A stretch of 64,000 nucleotides of DNA, from assembly GCA_965224845.1 (NCBI GenBank), contig CBDDAJ010000015.1, forward strand, positions 186,001 to 250,000, written 5' to 3'. A program made the translations under genes and the position numbers. The notes beneath the pieces are model-generated. The model was not told where the DNA came from and searched no databases. It was given only the letters and a program-made list of their open reading frames with translations. Position 1 is the first letter of the stretch. The number at the start of each line of letters is the position of its first letter. This stretch comes from Wocania_A sp965224845. GTDB lineage: Bacteria > Bacteroidota > Bacteroidia > Flavobacteriales > Flavobacteriaceae. Of the stretch, positions 1-9,166 are shown piece by piece.

Positions 1-300
1 CGTTTCTAAGGTTACATTAATAGTGGTTTGATTACCAATAACAATCGTTTGGGTTTTAAACCCTAAAAAAGAAAATGTAAGTGCGGTTCCTCCATCTGGT
101 ATTTTAATAGAATAATTCCCATCAAAATCAGTTGACGTTCCTGTAGAAGTTCCTTCTACAACAATGTTTACACCTATTGCCGGCGTATTGCTATCATCAA
201 ATACGGTTCCTGTTATTGTTTTGCCGCTACTTTGTGCATGCGTCTCAAAACAAAAACAAGCCATAGATAATAACACTAAAAAAGTAAATAGTTTTTTCAT
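1..300 (-). CDS. TonB-dependent receptor (SusC-type), N-terminal part, cut by window edge
   Basis: The gene reads leftward from an ATG at 300 and runs off the window, so only about 100 residues are visible. They show a signal peptide (MKKLFTFLVLLSMACFCF) and then a carboxypeptidase-like regulatory domain with the usual motifs ITGTVFDD, GVNIVVEGT, TDFDGNYSI and a closing valine/threonine-rich strand. This domain precedes the plug of SusC-type outer-membrane receptors in Bacteroidetes, which import glycans or other large ligands with TonB. The barrel itself is outside the window, so the substrate cannot be told. The next gene to its right on the same strand encodes a GH109-like protein and lies 43 bp upstream of this start, so both may belong to one glycan-utilisation locus. 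A shorter secreted protein carrying only this domain cannot be excluded. Confidence 0.72.
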   Translation of the reverse strand, partial: MKKLFTFLVLLSMACFCFETHAQSSGKTITGTVFDDSNTPAIGVNIVVEGTSTGTSTDFDGNYSIKIPDGGTALTFSFLGFKTQTIVIGNQTTINVTLET

Positions 301-343
301 AAAATAGTTTTTAGTTTTAGTTATATTTAGTTGTTAATTAATT

Positions 344-1702
344 TTAGAAAGTTTCTTTCATCCAATTATAGGGTTTGCGTTTTACCCACATCCCTCTTGT
401 AAAGTCCGGGAAATCTTGTGGCGCTCCATTATTCTCAATCGATAATTCTGATAATGGGGTAACTGCACTCCATGCTGCGGCATCATAGGCATCCATTGGT
501 GGGGCGATCTTCTCTTTTGCCGACTCTACAAAGGCATTTAATACAAAAAAGTCTATCCCGCCATGACCTGCTTCTGTAGCACTGGCACCATATTTTTTCC
601 ATAACGGATGATCGTACTTCTCAAACCAGGCATCCATAGTTTCCCAGCCATGACCTTTGGTAGTCCCTTCTACATGTATACGCTGGGTGTGGTAATCAAA
701 ATCTGTAAGCCCTTGTACCCCCTGAACCTTAAACCCTAATGAGTAAGGATGTGGTGTATTTGTATTATGAGTAACAATAATGGTCTCTCCGTTTGAGGTT
801 TCTATCGTTGATGTGATAATATCGCCTTGTTTCCATTTCAACTTGGCATTTGGATGGTCTTTCCCGCCATGGTCTACTATGTATTTATTTAAGCCTATAG
901 CTTTTGTGGCATGCGAGGTTAAAGACACAAATCGGTTCCCTCTATTTACATCGGCCATAACTGCTATCGGACCCAAACCATGTGTGGGATATACATCGGC
1001 ATTTCTTAATAACGAATGCTGCGTTCTCCATGCAGATTCTGAGATCCCCTTTTCGCCAAACTCAACCCCTTTTCCATAGGCCGTCTTACCATCATTAAAC
1101 TTTACACCTCTTAAATCATGCTCGTAACCACATCTAAAATGTAACAGCTCGCCAAAAACATTTTGCTTTACCATATTTAATACGGCTAGAACATCTCTGC
1201 GGTAATTTACATTCTCTAAAATCATTAAATGAGAACCTGTTTCCTCATGGGTGTTTACCAAATCCCAGCATTCTTCCAGTGTATTTGCCGCTGATACTTC
1301 CAGGCCTGTATACTTTCCTGCTTTCATCGCATCTACTGCCATTTTGGTGTGCCATAACCACGGAGTGGATATGATAACGGCGTCTACTTCTTTTAATTCT
1401 AATAAGTTTCTGTAATCGTAATCCGATTTCCCAAAAACCTGAGGCTTTGAAAAACCTGCCTTACTTATTTTATTTAAAGCTATTTTTATTCGATTGGGAT
1501 CGATATCGCAGATAGCCGTGATCTCTACATCTTTTCTTAATAATGCATTATCTAAATGATTGGTCCCTCTTAAACCAACCCCTATAAAAGCTAGTTTTAA
1601 TTTATCTTTTGCTAAAACACTACCAAAAGACATCCCTGGAAGTACAGATAATCCTGCACCAGCTATTGCTGTTTTTTTTACAAAGCTTCGTCTCGAATTC
1701 AT
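344..1702 (-). CDS. Gfo/Idh/MocA family protein, GH109-like (putative alpha-N-acetylgalactosaminidase), Tat-exported
   Basis: The 452-residue protein opens with a twin-arginine signal (SRRSFVKK at residues 3-10, then a hydrophobic stretch), so it is exported folded with its cofactor. A Rossmann dinucleotide-binding motif GVGLRG follows near residue 41. Later segments (EECWDLVNTHEETG, ENVNYRRD, FGELLHFRCGYEHDLRG) match the GH109 branch of this family, whose members use tightly bound NAD to cleave alpha-GalNAc by an oxidation-elimination mechanism. GH109 membership is from recognition of these motifs; an ordinary secreted sugar oxidoreductase is the alternative. It is divergent from the hybrid two-component regulator and upstream of the SusC-type gene, which fits a small glycan locus. 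A weak minus-strand promoter match (TATTTTTG) lies at 1855-1862 in the divergent intergenic region, where I see nothing else definite. Confidence 0.82.
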   Translation of the reverse strand: MNSRRSFVKKTAIAGAGLSVLPGMSFGSVLAKDKLKLAFIGVGLRGTNHLDNALLRKDVEITAICDIDPNRIKIALNKISKAGFSKPQVFGKSDYDYRNLLELKEVDAVIISTPWLWHTKMAVDAMKAGKYTGLEVSAANTLEECWDLVNTHEETGSHLMILENVNYRRDVLAVLNMVKQNVFGELLHFRCGYEHDLRGVKFNDGKTAYGKGVEFGEKGISESAWRTQHSLLRNADVYPTHGLGPIAVMADVNRGNRFVSLTSHATKAIGLNKYIVDHGGKDHPNAKLKWKQGDIITSTIETSNGETIIVTHNTNTPHPYSLGFKVQGVQGLTDFDYHTQRIHVEGTTKGHGWETMDAWFEKYDHPLWKKYGASATEAGHGGIDFFVLNAFVESAKEKIAPPMDAYDAAAWSAVTPLSELSIENNGAPQDFPDFTRGMWVKRKPYNWMKETF

Positions 1703-1989
1703 ATATTTTTTAAGTAAACGTTAATTAAAAGTCAAATTAACATATAGAACCGGATAGTTACCTGTGCCATTTTATGCATTTTAGAGGGTTTTCTATGTCA
1801 AACCCGGGATTTTGATTAAATAATACACCTTTTTGGCGAATTAGGCATATGTCGCAAAAATAGTTTGAATAAGTACGTAAAATGAGAGTGATTTTTATTA
1901 ATATATTTACATTTCATCTAAAAGAAACCGTCTTGCTTAAGTTTATTTTCTTTGAAGGGATGCGCACTTGAATGATTTATGTATTGGTT

Positions 1990-4900
1990 ATGAATAAATT
2001 GAAGTTTTATATTTTCCTTGGGCTTGTTTTAATATCCTTATCTGTTCTAAACGGGCAAAACCATACGGTTTTCAAGCATTTATCTCCAACGCTTGATAAC
2101 AGGTCTATTCATATATCAAGTACGTCTCAGGATCATTTAGGAAATATCTGGATGGAAGGCGGTGGTGGTGTACTTATATATAATGGCTACGATTATAATT
2201 TTGTAAGAAGCTCAAGTATTTTTAAAAGCCTTAAAAAGAATGACGGTCTTGAAAAAATTATTGCTGACAGCAATAAAAACATTTGGCTCATCTCTAAGTT
2301 TGGTTTAGTAACCAAATACAATGCTAAAAATTCTAAGTTTGAAGATATTACACCATTATTAAAAAAAGATGATGGCATAATTGATATAATCATAAAAAAA
2401 GAAAGTGTTTGGTTAGCTTCTAAAAATGGAACTCTATACCAATTCAAAAACTCTAAAATACATGATACAATTTCAAGCCAAAACATAAATATTTCTTCAA
2501 ATACTATTTATGATTTTGAAATTGGCACTGACGAATTTTATTTAAGCACAAATACTGGAAAGGTTTTTAGTTATAATATTAACTCTAAACAAGCCACAGA
2601 AATTGTTGGTCCATTCACCGACTATCCGGAAAGCCTTACCTTATTAATAGATCCTAATAATAGGCTTTGGATTGGTACAGAAACTTTTGGTCTTTTTGTA
2701 TATGATTTAAAAAGCAGGCAATTTATTCAAGATTCATTTTTTAAGGAACAGAAGTTCAACATAAACAAAGAAATGTTCTTGAATTTATTCTATAGTAGTA
2801 ATGGTCATATTTACGGAGGAACCGATGGAGGAGGTTTATATAAAATAAATGTAAATACTGGTACCATAGATCTATACACCCGACAAGCATCTAACGAGTC
2901 TTCAATTAATAGCAATACGATTATGAATATTAGTGAGGACAATCATAAAAACTTATGGATTTCTACAAAAAATGGCAATCTTAACATCATCCCCAACGCT
3001 AACAATAATATAGGATACCATCAGGGTTCTGAGAATAATGCACCACTACGGATACTATGTATTTACAAAAGTTCTAATGGTGCTTTATGGGCAGGAACCG
3101 ATGGGTCTGGCTTAACAAAAATTACTTATAACAGTGATGGTACAACCAATGAAACGCAGTATTTTAATAACACTAATTTAAACAAAGGGTTTTATGTTCA
3201 ATCTATAACCGAAGACAATAAAGCAAATATATGGTTTGGAACATATAGAAATGGTTTATGGCATTACAACACCCAAAAAAATACTTTCAAAAAAATTAAT
3301 GTAGTCAATTCAAAAAAACAAGAAGCTACAGATGTTAGAACTGTTTTTAAAGATTCAAAAGGTAGAATTTGGGTGGGTTCAAATGTTTCATTAAATGTAT
3401 ATAATTCAGATTTAATGCTTTTGGCCTCTTTTAATAACTCCTCAAACGGGTTAAAAGGGTTTATTTTGGAAAGTATGACAGAAGATGTTAATGGGACATT
3501 ATGGCTGGGAATATATCACGGGGGGTTATTTGAATTTGATGAAAATCAAGACAATCTAAGCGCATCTTCATTTATCAATTATTCCTATACAACTACAACC
3601 AAAAGAAATGAAAACGAAATTTATGCTGCCAGAAACTTATGCCCTGTTTCATTAAATGAGCTATGGCTAACTAATAACGACTGGGAAGTATTAAAATTTA
3701 ACACAAAAACTAAAACTTACCGTAACCTAAATTATTTAGAAGTTATAAATGGAAAAACGTTTGCTACAATCATTAAAGAAGATGACGATAATTATTGGCT
3801 AAGCTCCAGTAACGGAATAAATCATTTAAATATTAAAGATAAAACTTTAAAAACATATTATACGTCTGATGGTCTTCAAGACAATATGTTTTTATCCAGG
3901 AGTGCTTTTAAAGATAAAGAAGGCATTATATACTTTGGTGGCATAAAAGGATTAAACTATTTCGATCCAAAAAAATTGGAAAAAAAGGCCTCAAATGCAA
4001 AATTGTTTATCAATACTATTAAAGTATTAAACCAGCCAGCTGATTCATTAATAGCTCCGCAAATAACTTCTGGGATACACAACGTCAAAACATTGAACTT
4101 AAGTTATAATCAATCTTCTTTCTCATTTAGGTACTCAGCAATAGATAATTTACTTAGTCCAAAATACTATTACGCTTACCGCCTTAAAGGTTTTGACAAA
4201 GACTGGATTACAAGTCCAGAACGTATTGCTAGTTATACTAATATTCCATCCGGCAATTATACGTTTGAGGTAAAAGCGGGCACTAAAAAAAATGTTTGGG
4301 ATATCCCGGTAAAACGTATAGAAATTAAAATTGAACAACCCATATGGAATAAACCCATTGCTTACCTGGTTTATTTTTTAATCATTGGTGGTATTATTTA
4401 TGGTATACGCCGTTGGTATGGGTTAAGAAAAAAATTATTTCTGGAAAAAGTAAGCCATAAAAAAGAAAATGAAATTCATAAAGCAAAAATGAATTTTTTC
4501 GCTAAAATGTCTCATGAAATACAAACGCCTATTACTTTAATTTTAGGCCCTATTGATGATATGCTTAAACGCTCTGAGCAAAACGGCAATTTATTGTTAA
4601 AACAGCGTTTAAGTATTATTTCCCAAAACGCAAAGCGGCTTTCAAAAATTGCACGGGAGCTAACCCTGGTTAGAAACAAAGAACTAGACAAATTGCGCTT
4701 AATTGTTACCAAAAATAATTTACATGAAGACATCGAAACTATAGCTTTATCCTTTAAGGAACTAGCCAGAAAAAAACAAGTTGATTTTGCTGTAAACTGT
4801 CCAAAAAACTTATCTGAAGCCTGGTACGATAAAGAAAAGCTAGAGCATATTGTGTATAACCTTCTTTCTAATGCTTTTAAATTTACTCCTAAGGAAGGGA

Positions 4901-6093
4901 ATGTACAATTAAATGTTATTCCCATCCATTCCAAGAGAAGCATTAAACTATCGGTAACAGATTCTGGCCCTGGAATTCCCAAAAATGAACTAGAAACCAT
5001 TTTCGAGTTATTCTATCAATCTAACATAGGTAAAAAAAATAAGGGCTCTGGAATAGGGTTAGCACTTACCAAAGATTTAGTAGACTTACACAAGGGAGAA
5101 ATTGAGGTAAGCTCTAAACCTTCAGAAGGTACTACATTCACTATTACACTACCAATTAAAGAAGACGGTTATGATGAAAACGAAAGAATTACAACTAGTG
5201 AAAATCATGACTCTGAGACCATTTTAACTACAAATAGTATTGAAGCCGTCGAACAAGACGATTTAGACATCTCTAAAAAAACCATCCTTATCGTAGAAGA
5301 TAACTATGACTTGCAAAACTTTTTAAAAGAATTGTTAATTGACAAATACAATATTTTATTAGCCGAGAACGGAGAAGAAGGCTATTTATATGCAAAAAAT
5401 AATTATCCTGATCTTATTTTAAGTGATATTATGATGCCAAAAGTGGATGGCATAGAAATGTGTCGTAAACTACAAATAAATCAATTAACTAAACATATCC
5501 CAATTATTTTACTTACAGCTAAAAACTCCACCAATTCTAAAATTCATGGACTTAAATCTGGTGCAATAGAATACATTAACAAACCTTTTAACACTAAAGA
5601 GTTATTGCTAAAAGTTAAGAATATAATGGTTTCAAAGGAGCGCATCATTTCCAAATACAGAAAAGAGGTTATTAGCCATCCCGAAGTAACACAGCAAAAA
5701 ACTCATGATGAGATTTTTTTAGAAAATATGATGTCTTATATAAACTTAAGATTAGATGATCCTAATTTTAAAATGGAAGAGCTGGCAGACGCACTTAACT
5801 TAAGCTATTCTAGTTTATACAGAAAATGTATGGCATTAACAGGGCAAAGTATTGTTGATTTTGTTAGACGATTACGTCTTAAAAAGGCAGCAATCTTAAT
5901 TACAAAATACGGCTATACTATATCAGAAACTGCATATATGGTTGGTTTTAACGATCCAAAATATTTTTCAAAAAGTTTTAAGAGCCAGTTTAATAAAACA
6001 CCCAAGGACTTTAAAAACAAAGCTTTATCTTCTAAAGACATTGAAAGCTATTTAAAACAATACAAAATAGATTCGGCTGCTTTTAGCAATTAA
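1990..6093 (+). CDS. Hybrid two-component system sensor/regulator (propeller - HisKA - HATPase - REC - AraC)
   Basis: This large protein joins a whole signalling pathway in one chain. In order: a signal peptide; about 750 residues of two-component-regulator propeller repeats (recurring LWIGT/LWAGT-like motifs); a Y_Y_Y domain; one membrane segment (IAYLVYFLIIGGIIYGI); a histidine kinase with phosphoacceptor in MSHEIQTPITLI; ATP-binding boxes NLLSNAFKF, DSGPGIP and GSGIGLAL; a receiver domain with acceptor Asp in ILSDIMMPKVDG; and a C-terminal AraC-type DNA-binding domain. Such regulators sense a glycan breakdown product in the periplasm and activate the adjacent utilisation genes. I chose the ATG at 1990 because it gives a clean signal peptide; an in-frame ATG at 1972 would add six residues. 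Its likely targets are the divergent GH109-like and receptor genes or the metalloprotease downstream. The kinase motif has Gln where Arg is usual (HEIQTP). Confidence 0.95.
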   Translation: MNKLKFYIFLGLVLISLSVLNGQNHTVFKHLSPTLDNRSIHISSTSQDHLGNIWMEGGGGVLIYNGYDYNFVRSSSIFKSLKKNDGLEKIIADSNKNIWLISKFGLVTKYNAKNSKFEDITPLLKKDDGIIDIIIKKESVWLASKNGTLYQFKNSKIHDTISSQNINISSNTIYDFEIGTDEFYLSTNTGKVFSYNINSKQATEIVGPFTDYPESLTLLIDPNNRLWIGTETFGLFVYDLKSRQFIQDSFFKEQKFNINKEMFLNLFYSSNGHIYGGTDGGGLYKINVNTGTIDLYTRQASNESSINSNTIMNISEDNHKNLWISTKNGNLNIIPNANNNIGYHQGSENNAPLRILCIYKSSNGALWAGTDGSGLTKITYNSDGTTNETQYFNNTNLNKGFYVQSITEDNKANIWFGTYRNGLWHYNTQKNTFKKINVVNSKKQEATDVRTVFKDSKGRIWVGSNVSLNVYNSDLMLLASFNNSSNGLKGFILESMTEDVNGTLWLGIYHGGLFEFDENQDNLSASSFINYSYTTTTKRNENEIYAARNLCPVSLNELWLTNNDWEVLKFNTKTKTYRNLNYLEVINGKTFATIIKEDDDNYWLSSSNGINHLNIKDKTLKTYYTSDGLQDNMFLSRSAFKDKEGIIYFGGIKGLNYFDPKKLEKKASNAKLFINTIKVLNQPADSLIAPQITSGIHNVKTLNLSYNQSSFSFRYSAIDNLLSPKYYYAYRLKGFDKDWITSPERIASYTNIPSGNYTFEVKAGTKKNVWDIPVKRIEIKIEQPIWNKPIAYLVYFLIIGGIIYGIRRWYGLRKKLFLEKVSHKKENEIHKAKMNFFAKMSHEIQTPITLILGPIDDMLKRSEQNGNLLLKQRLSIISQNAKRLSKIARELTLVRNKELDKLRLIVTKNNLHEDIETIALSFKELARKKQVDFAVNCPKNLSEAWYDKEKLEHIVYNLLSNAFKFTPKEGNVQLNVIPIHSKRSIKLSVTDSGPGIPKNELETIFELFYQSNIGKKNKGSGIGLALTKDLVDLHKGEIEVSSKPSEGTTFTITLPIKEDGYDENERITTSENHDSETILTTNSIEAVEQDDLDISKKTILIVEDNYDLQNFLKELLIDKYNILLAENGEEGYLYAKNNYPDLILSDIMMPKVDGIEMCRKLQINQLTKHIPIILLTAKNSTNSKIHGLKSGAIEYINKPFNTKELLLKVKNIMVSKERIISKYRKEVISHPEVTQQKTHDEIFLENMMSYINLRLDDPNFKMEELADALNLSYSSLYRKCMALTGQSIVDFVRRLRLKKAAILITKYGYTISETAYMVGFNDPKYFSKSFKSQFNKTPKDFKNKALSSKDIESYLKQYKIDSAAFSN

Positions 6094-6173
6094 CTAAAAT
6101 CTGCACTTTTTTGACAAAATTGTATCCTTCCTCCTATTTATCTTTGATGCTTTATCTAAAATCACAATTAAAA

Positions 6174-7763
6174 ATGAGACCTCTTTTTTTTACTGTAATA
6201 AGCGTTTTTATTCTTACCTTTTTTTACAATTGTTCTAAAAGTGATAATGGATTAAATAATGAAGATCATTCTACTCCAAAAGAAGCCCCAGAAGAAACAT
6301 TTAATTACACATCGTCGGCCAAATATAATTTGAACATTATCTATTTTGTTCCTAAAGGTTCAAAAAGCAGAAAAGATTCACACAGAAGACTAAGTGAAAT
6401 CCTCTTACAGGGCCAAGAGTTTTATAAAAAAAATATGGCAGATTATGGCTTTGGAAACAAAACATTCAATTTACTTGTCGATGCACAAAAAAAGCGTGTT
6501 AAAATAACGTATATAGATGGAAACCTAAGTGCGTCCGGCTACCCATATGAAGGAGGAGGAAATAAAATGATTCCAGAAATAGAGGCTTATTACAACGCAA
6601 ACCCTGATGAAAAAAACAGTGATCACTATTTAGTTTTATCACCTGTAAGCGATCCTACTACATCTGATGTTCCTTACTACGGATTAGGAAAGTGGTGTTT
6701 TGCATCAGACTATGATGATATGGATATAAAACATTTAGGAACGGGTACTACCTTAGGTACAAGAGCAACCACATATATTGGAGGGTTACTGCACGAATTA
6801 GGGCATGGCTTAAACTTACCTCACAATAAAGAAAAAGTATCAGATTTTTCAAACTCAAGTAAAGGCACTTGCTTGATGGGCAGTGGAAATTACACCTATG
6901 GCAGTGCACCTACTTTTTTATCAGAAGCCAGTTGCTCCATACTAAACAACAACCAAGTCTTTAATAATTCAAGTAATATGTTTTATACAGGAGCATCTGC
7001 AAGTATTAAAAACTTAAAGGCGTCTTTCGAAAATAACAGTATAAAAATTTCCGGTACTGTTGAAACCGATGTCGCTGTTAACAGTATAAGTATTTATAAT
7101 GACCCTGCTGACGACAATGCCGATTATGATGCGGTAACATGGGCTACAAAGTTAGACCCGGACAATATCTTTAGTATTGCTATGCCCATAAGTGAGCTTC
7201 ATAAAAAAGGGAATACAGAATATGTTTTAAGGCTTTTACTAAATCACATTTCTGGAGATATTACGCGAATTTCATACGCTTACAAGTTTGTTAATGGTAC
7301 GCCTGTAATCGATTTTGGAGAAAAAGATTACTTAAACAAATCTAATTGGGTTATAGAATCTTTTAGTACTGAAGAAAGTAGCGGACAAGAAAATACGGGG
7401 CTAGCATCGGCCATTTTAGACAATAATGCTGAAACCTATTGGCATTCTTGCTGGAATGGATCCTGTGCTAGTGCAAATTACCCGCACTCCATTACCATTA
7501 ATACAGGTGAAACTATAACCGCTGAAGGTTTTGCCTTTGCACAAAGAAAAACATTATCCAGAGCTATAAAAGATATCGAAATTTTTATTAGTGATGATAA
7601 TATAACCTGGACTAGCTTAGGTAATTTTACATTAAAAAATGTAAACACAACACAAAATATTCGATTAGATAATCAAGTTACTTTTAAATACTTTAAAATA
7701 GAAGCCAAATCTTCATATGATGGAGATCGATTTGCAGCACTAGCTGAAGTATATTGTTTCTAA
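6174..7763 (+). CDS. Secreted lipoprotein zinc metalloprotease with C-terminal F5/8-type C (discoidin/CBM32-like) domain
   Basis: The ATG at 6174 gives a lipoprotein signal (MRPLFFTVISVFILTFFYNC); earlier in-frame starts at 6111 and 6147 would add a tail that breaks it. Near residue 207 is a zinc site HELGHGLNLPH, a metzincin-like HExxHxxxxxH in which the usual glycine is Asn, followed downstream by a possible Met-turn (CLMGSG). Middle residues look like a beta-sandwich. The last about 140 residues (SAILDNNAETYWHS ... FKYFKIEAKSSYDGDRFAALAEV) have the pattern of discoidin/CBM32 domains, which bind sugars. Known relatives with this layout attack glycoproteins such as mucins; that role here is inference. 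It lies 80 bp after the hybrid regulator, on the same strand, and ends at a strong terminator, so the two may be cotranscribed. Confidence 0.8.
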   Translation: MRPLFFTVISVFILTFFYNCSKSDNGLNNEDHSTPKEAPEETFNYTSSAKYNLNIIYFVPKGSKSRKDSHRRLSEILLQGQEFYKKNMADYGFGNKTFNLLVDAQKKRVKITYIDGNLSASGYPYEGGGNKMIPEIEAYYNANPDEKNSDHYLVLSPVSDPTTSDVPYYGLGKWCFASDYDDMDIKHLGTGTTLGTRATTYIGGLLHELGHGLNLPHNKEKVSDFSNSSKGTCLMGSGNYTYGSAPTFLSEASCSILNNNQVFNNSSNMFYTGASASIKNLKASFENNSIKISGTVETDVAVNSISIYNDPADDNADYDAVTWATKLDPDNIFSIAMPISELHKKGNTEYVLRLLLNHISGDITRISYAYKFVNGTPVIDFGEKDYLNKSNWVIESFSTEESSGQENTGLASAILDNNAETYWHSCWNGSCASANYPHSITINTGETITAEGFAFAQRKTLSRAIKDIEIFISDDNITWTSLGNFTLKNVNTTQNIRLDNQVTFKYFKIEAKSSYDGDRFAALAEVYCF

Positions 7764-7792
7764 CGCTTTCAATAACATTCTTTTAACCCGAT

Positions 7793-7823
7793 AAAACCCA
7801 ATTGCTTAAAGCAATTGGGTTTT
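7793..7823. terminator. Intrinsic terminator after the metalloprotease
   Basis: A perfect 13-bp inverted repeat (AAAACCCAATTGC / GCAATTGGGTTTT) with a 5-nt loop ends in T-rich sequence. Its A/T-flanked ends let it work in both directions. Confidence 0.85.
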
Positions 7824-7984
7824 AACATATAGTAAAGAAAAATTAACAGGCTTGCCTTATACCTTAATCCTACATTGTATTTAAAGTTTAATGCTTCAAG
7901 AAAAAAGGTACTTACTAGTTTTTGTTAGAGCTAAAACCCGGTAAACTTTAATTAAACATAAATTAAGACAATTTTATCTTAAAT

Positions 7985-8028
7985 ATGATAAATATCATGT
8001 TTTATCTCTTTGTTTGATTATAATTTTG
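7985..8028 (+). promoter_or_regulatory. Crp/Fnr-type box plus -7 element of the nosZ operon
   Basis: The palindrome ATGATAAATATCAT (7985-7998) contains TGAT-N4-ATCA, the core of Fnr/Dnr binding sites. Its centre (7991.5) lies 29.5 bp before TAATTTTG (8021-8028), a match to the Bacteroidetes -7 element TAnnTTTG. With a start site about 12 bp after the beginning of that element, the box would be centred near -41.5, the class II activator position. The same spacing occurs before the genes at 15682 and 19355. Confidence 0.8.
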
Positions 8029-8049
8029 TGGACTAAAACAAAGTTATTT

Positions 8050-8553
8050 ATGAAAACAACACTAAAACTATTAACAGCAATATTTGTAACCCTACTTATA
8101 AGTTGTGGAGGCAAAGAAGAAAAGAAAAAAGAAGGGTTCTCATACGAAAAAAAAGCTCCTACTGAAAAAACAGCAGCAACAAAAGCTGAAAAAGTTCCTG
8201 CATCAAAAACTGTAGATTTAAAAAACAAAGGAATTGGTCCGGTAACATCACTTGTGCTACCAGCAGACATAGATCAAACTATGGTAACCCACGGGGCAGA
8301 TGTATTTAAAAAAATGTGTACAGCTTGTCATAGAGCCGACAAAAAATTTATTGGCCCGTCTCCAGCAGGAATTTTAGAAAGAAGAACTCCGGAATGGGTT
8401 ATGAACATGATTTTAAACCCAGACGAAATGACACAAAAAGACCCTTTAGCCAAAGCTCTTTTGATAGAGTTTAATGGTTCTCCAATGGCAAATCAAAACC
8501 TTTCAGAAGAAGATGCCAGAGCTGTACTAGAATACTTTAGAACGCTAAAATAA
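8050..8553 (+). CDS. Lipoprotein c-type cytochrome of the nosZ operon
   Basis: The protein has a lipobox (TLLISCGG), a Lys/Glu/Ala-rich linker of about 50 residues and a single cytochrome c domain with the heme site CTACH at residues 90-94 and a later Met (GSPMANQ) as likely sixth ligand. It is expected to sit on the periplasmic membrane face and pass electrons to N2O reductase, as monoheme cytochromes beside clade II nosZ genes are thought to do. I start it at the ATG at 8050: the -7 promoter element at 8021-8028 lies inside the longer reading frame that could begin at 8014. It is first in the operon, 8 bp ahead of the fasciclin gene. Confidence 0.9.
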   Translation: MKTTLKLLTAIFVTLLISCGGKEEKKKEGFSYEKKAPTEKTAATKAEKVPASKTVDLKNKGIGPVTSLVLPADIDQTMVTHGADVFKKMCTACHRADKKFIGPSPAGILERRTPEWVMNMILNPDEMTQKDPLAKALLIEFNGSPMANQNLSEEDARAVLEYFRTLK

Positions 8554-8561
8554 TTGAATAT

Positions 8562-9137
8562 ATGAAACTAATTAAACAACTATTTTTTGTTTTTGCCTTT
8601 TTAGCCTTGGCTTTTTCGTGCAAAAATGAAAATAAAGAAGCCTCAACGACCTCTACAGTAAAACATACTGAAAAACCGTCAGCTGAAAAAACTGGTCAAG
8701 CTTTTATTCAAGATGATGAAGGCACTCCAAATTGCTTACAAATTGCAATAGGCTCTCCAGACCATAAAACATTAGTTGCTGCTGTTCAAGCTGCACAAGT
8801 TGAAAATGCTCTAGTAAATGTTGGTCCTTTAACCGTTTTTGCACCAACAGATGCTGCCTTTGCTGCCTTACCAGAAGGTACCGTTGAAAATTTAGTAAAA
8901 CCTGAAAACAAAGCAACTTTAGCTAATATTTTAAAATACCATGTTACCCCTGGTAATTTAAGTGAAACTATATTAACAAAGCTTAAAAAATTAGGACAAG
9001 CTAATAATCAATACGTTCAAGTTGAAGTCAAAGACGGTAAGCCAGTTATTGGTGGAGCTAATATTATTGCTAGTGTGAAAGCAGGAAATGGTATTGTACA
9101 TGTTATTGATAAGGTACTACTCCCTCCAACTGAATAA
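8562..9137 (+). CDS. Fasciclin-domain lipoprotein
   Basis: The 191-residue protein has a lipoprotein signal (LALAFSCKN) and one fasciclin/beta-Ig-H3 domain covering most of the mature chain, with the motifs GPLTVFAPTDAAFAALP, ILKYHVTPG and NGIVHVIDKVLLP. Fasciclin domains mediate adhesion or protein contacts outside the cell. Its place between the cytochrome and nosZ, with gaps of 8 and 29 bp, argues for a link to N2O reductase, perhaps as a scaffold in the periplasm, but nothing in the sequence shows such a role. Fasciclin genes beside nosZ are known to me from other Bacteroidetes nos clusters. Confidence 0.88.
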   Translation: MKLIKQLFFVFAFLALAFSCKNENKEASTTSTVKHTEKPSAEKTGQAFIQDDEGTPNCLQIAIGSPDHKTLVAAVQAAQVENALVNVGPLTVFAPTDAAFAALPEGTVENLVKPENKATLANILKYHVTPGNLSETILTKLKKLGQANNQYVQVEVKDGKPVIGGANIIASVKAGNGIVHVIDKVLLPPTE

Positions 9138-9166
9138 AAGCAAACTAATCAAAACTTATATAAACA

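Noticed and set aside
1799..1816. TCAAACCCGGGATTTTGA as an operator between GH109-like gene and the hybrid regulator
   Set aside because: Imperfect symmetry, single copy, and no second example to compare.
4512..5000. 162-codon frame opposite the histidine kinase region
   Set aside because: The plus strand encodes unmistakable kinase motifs here.
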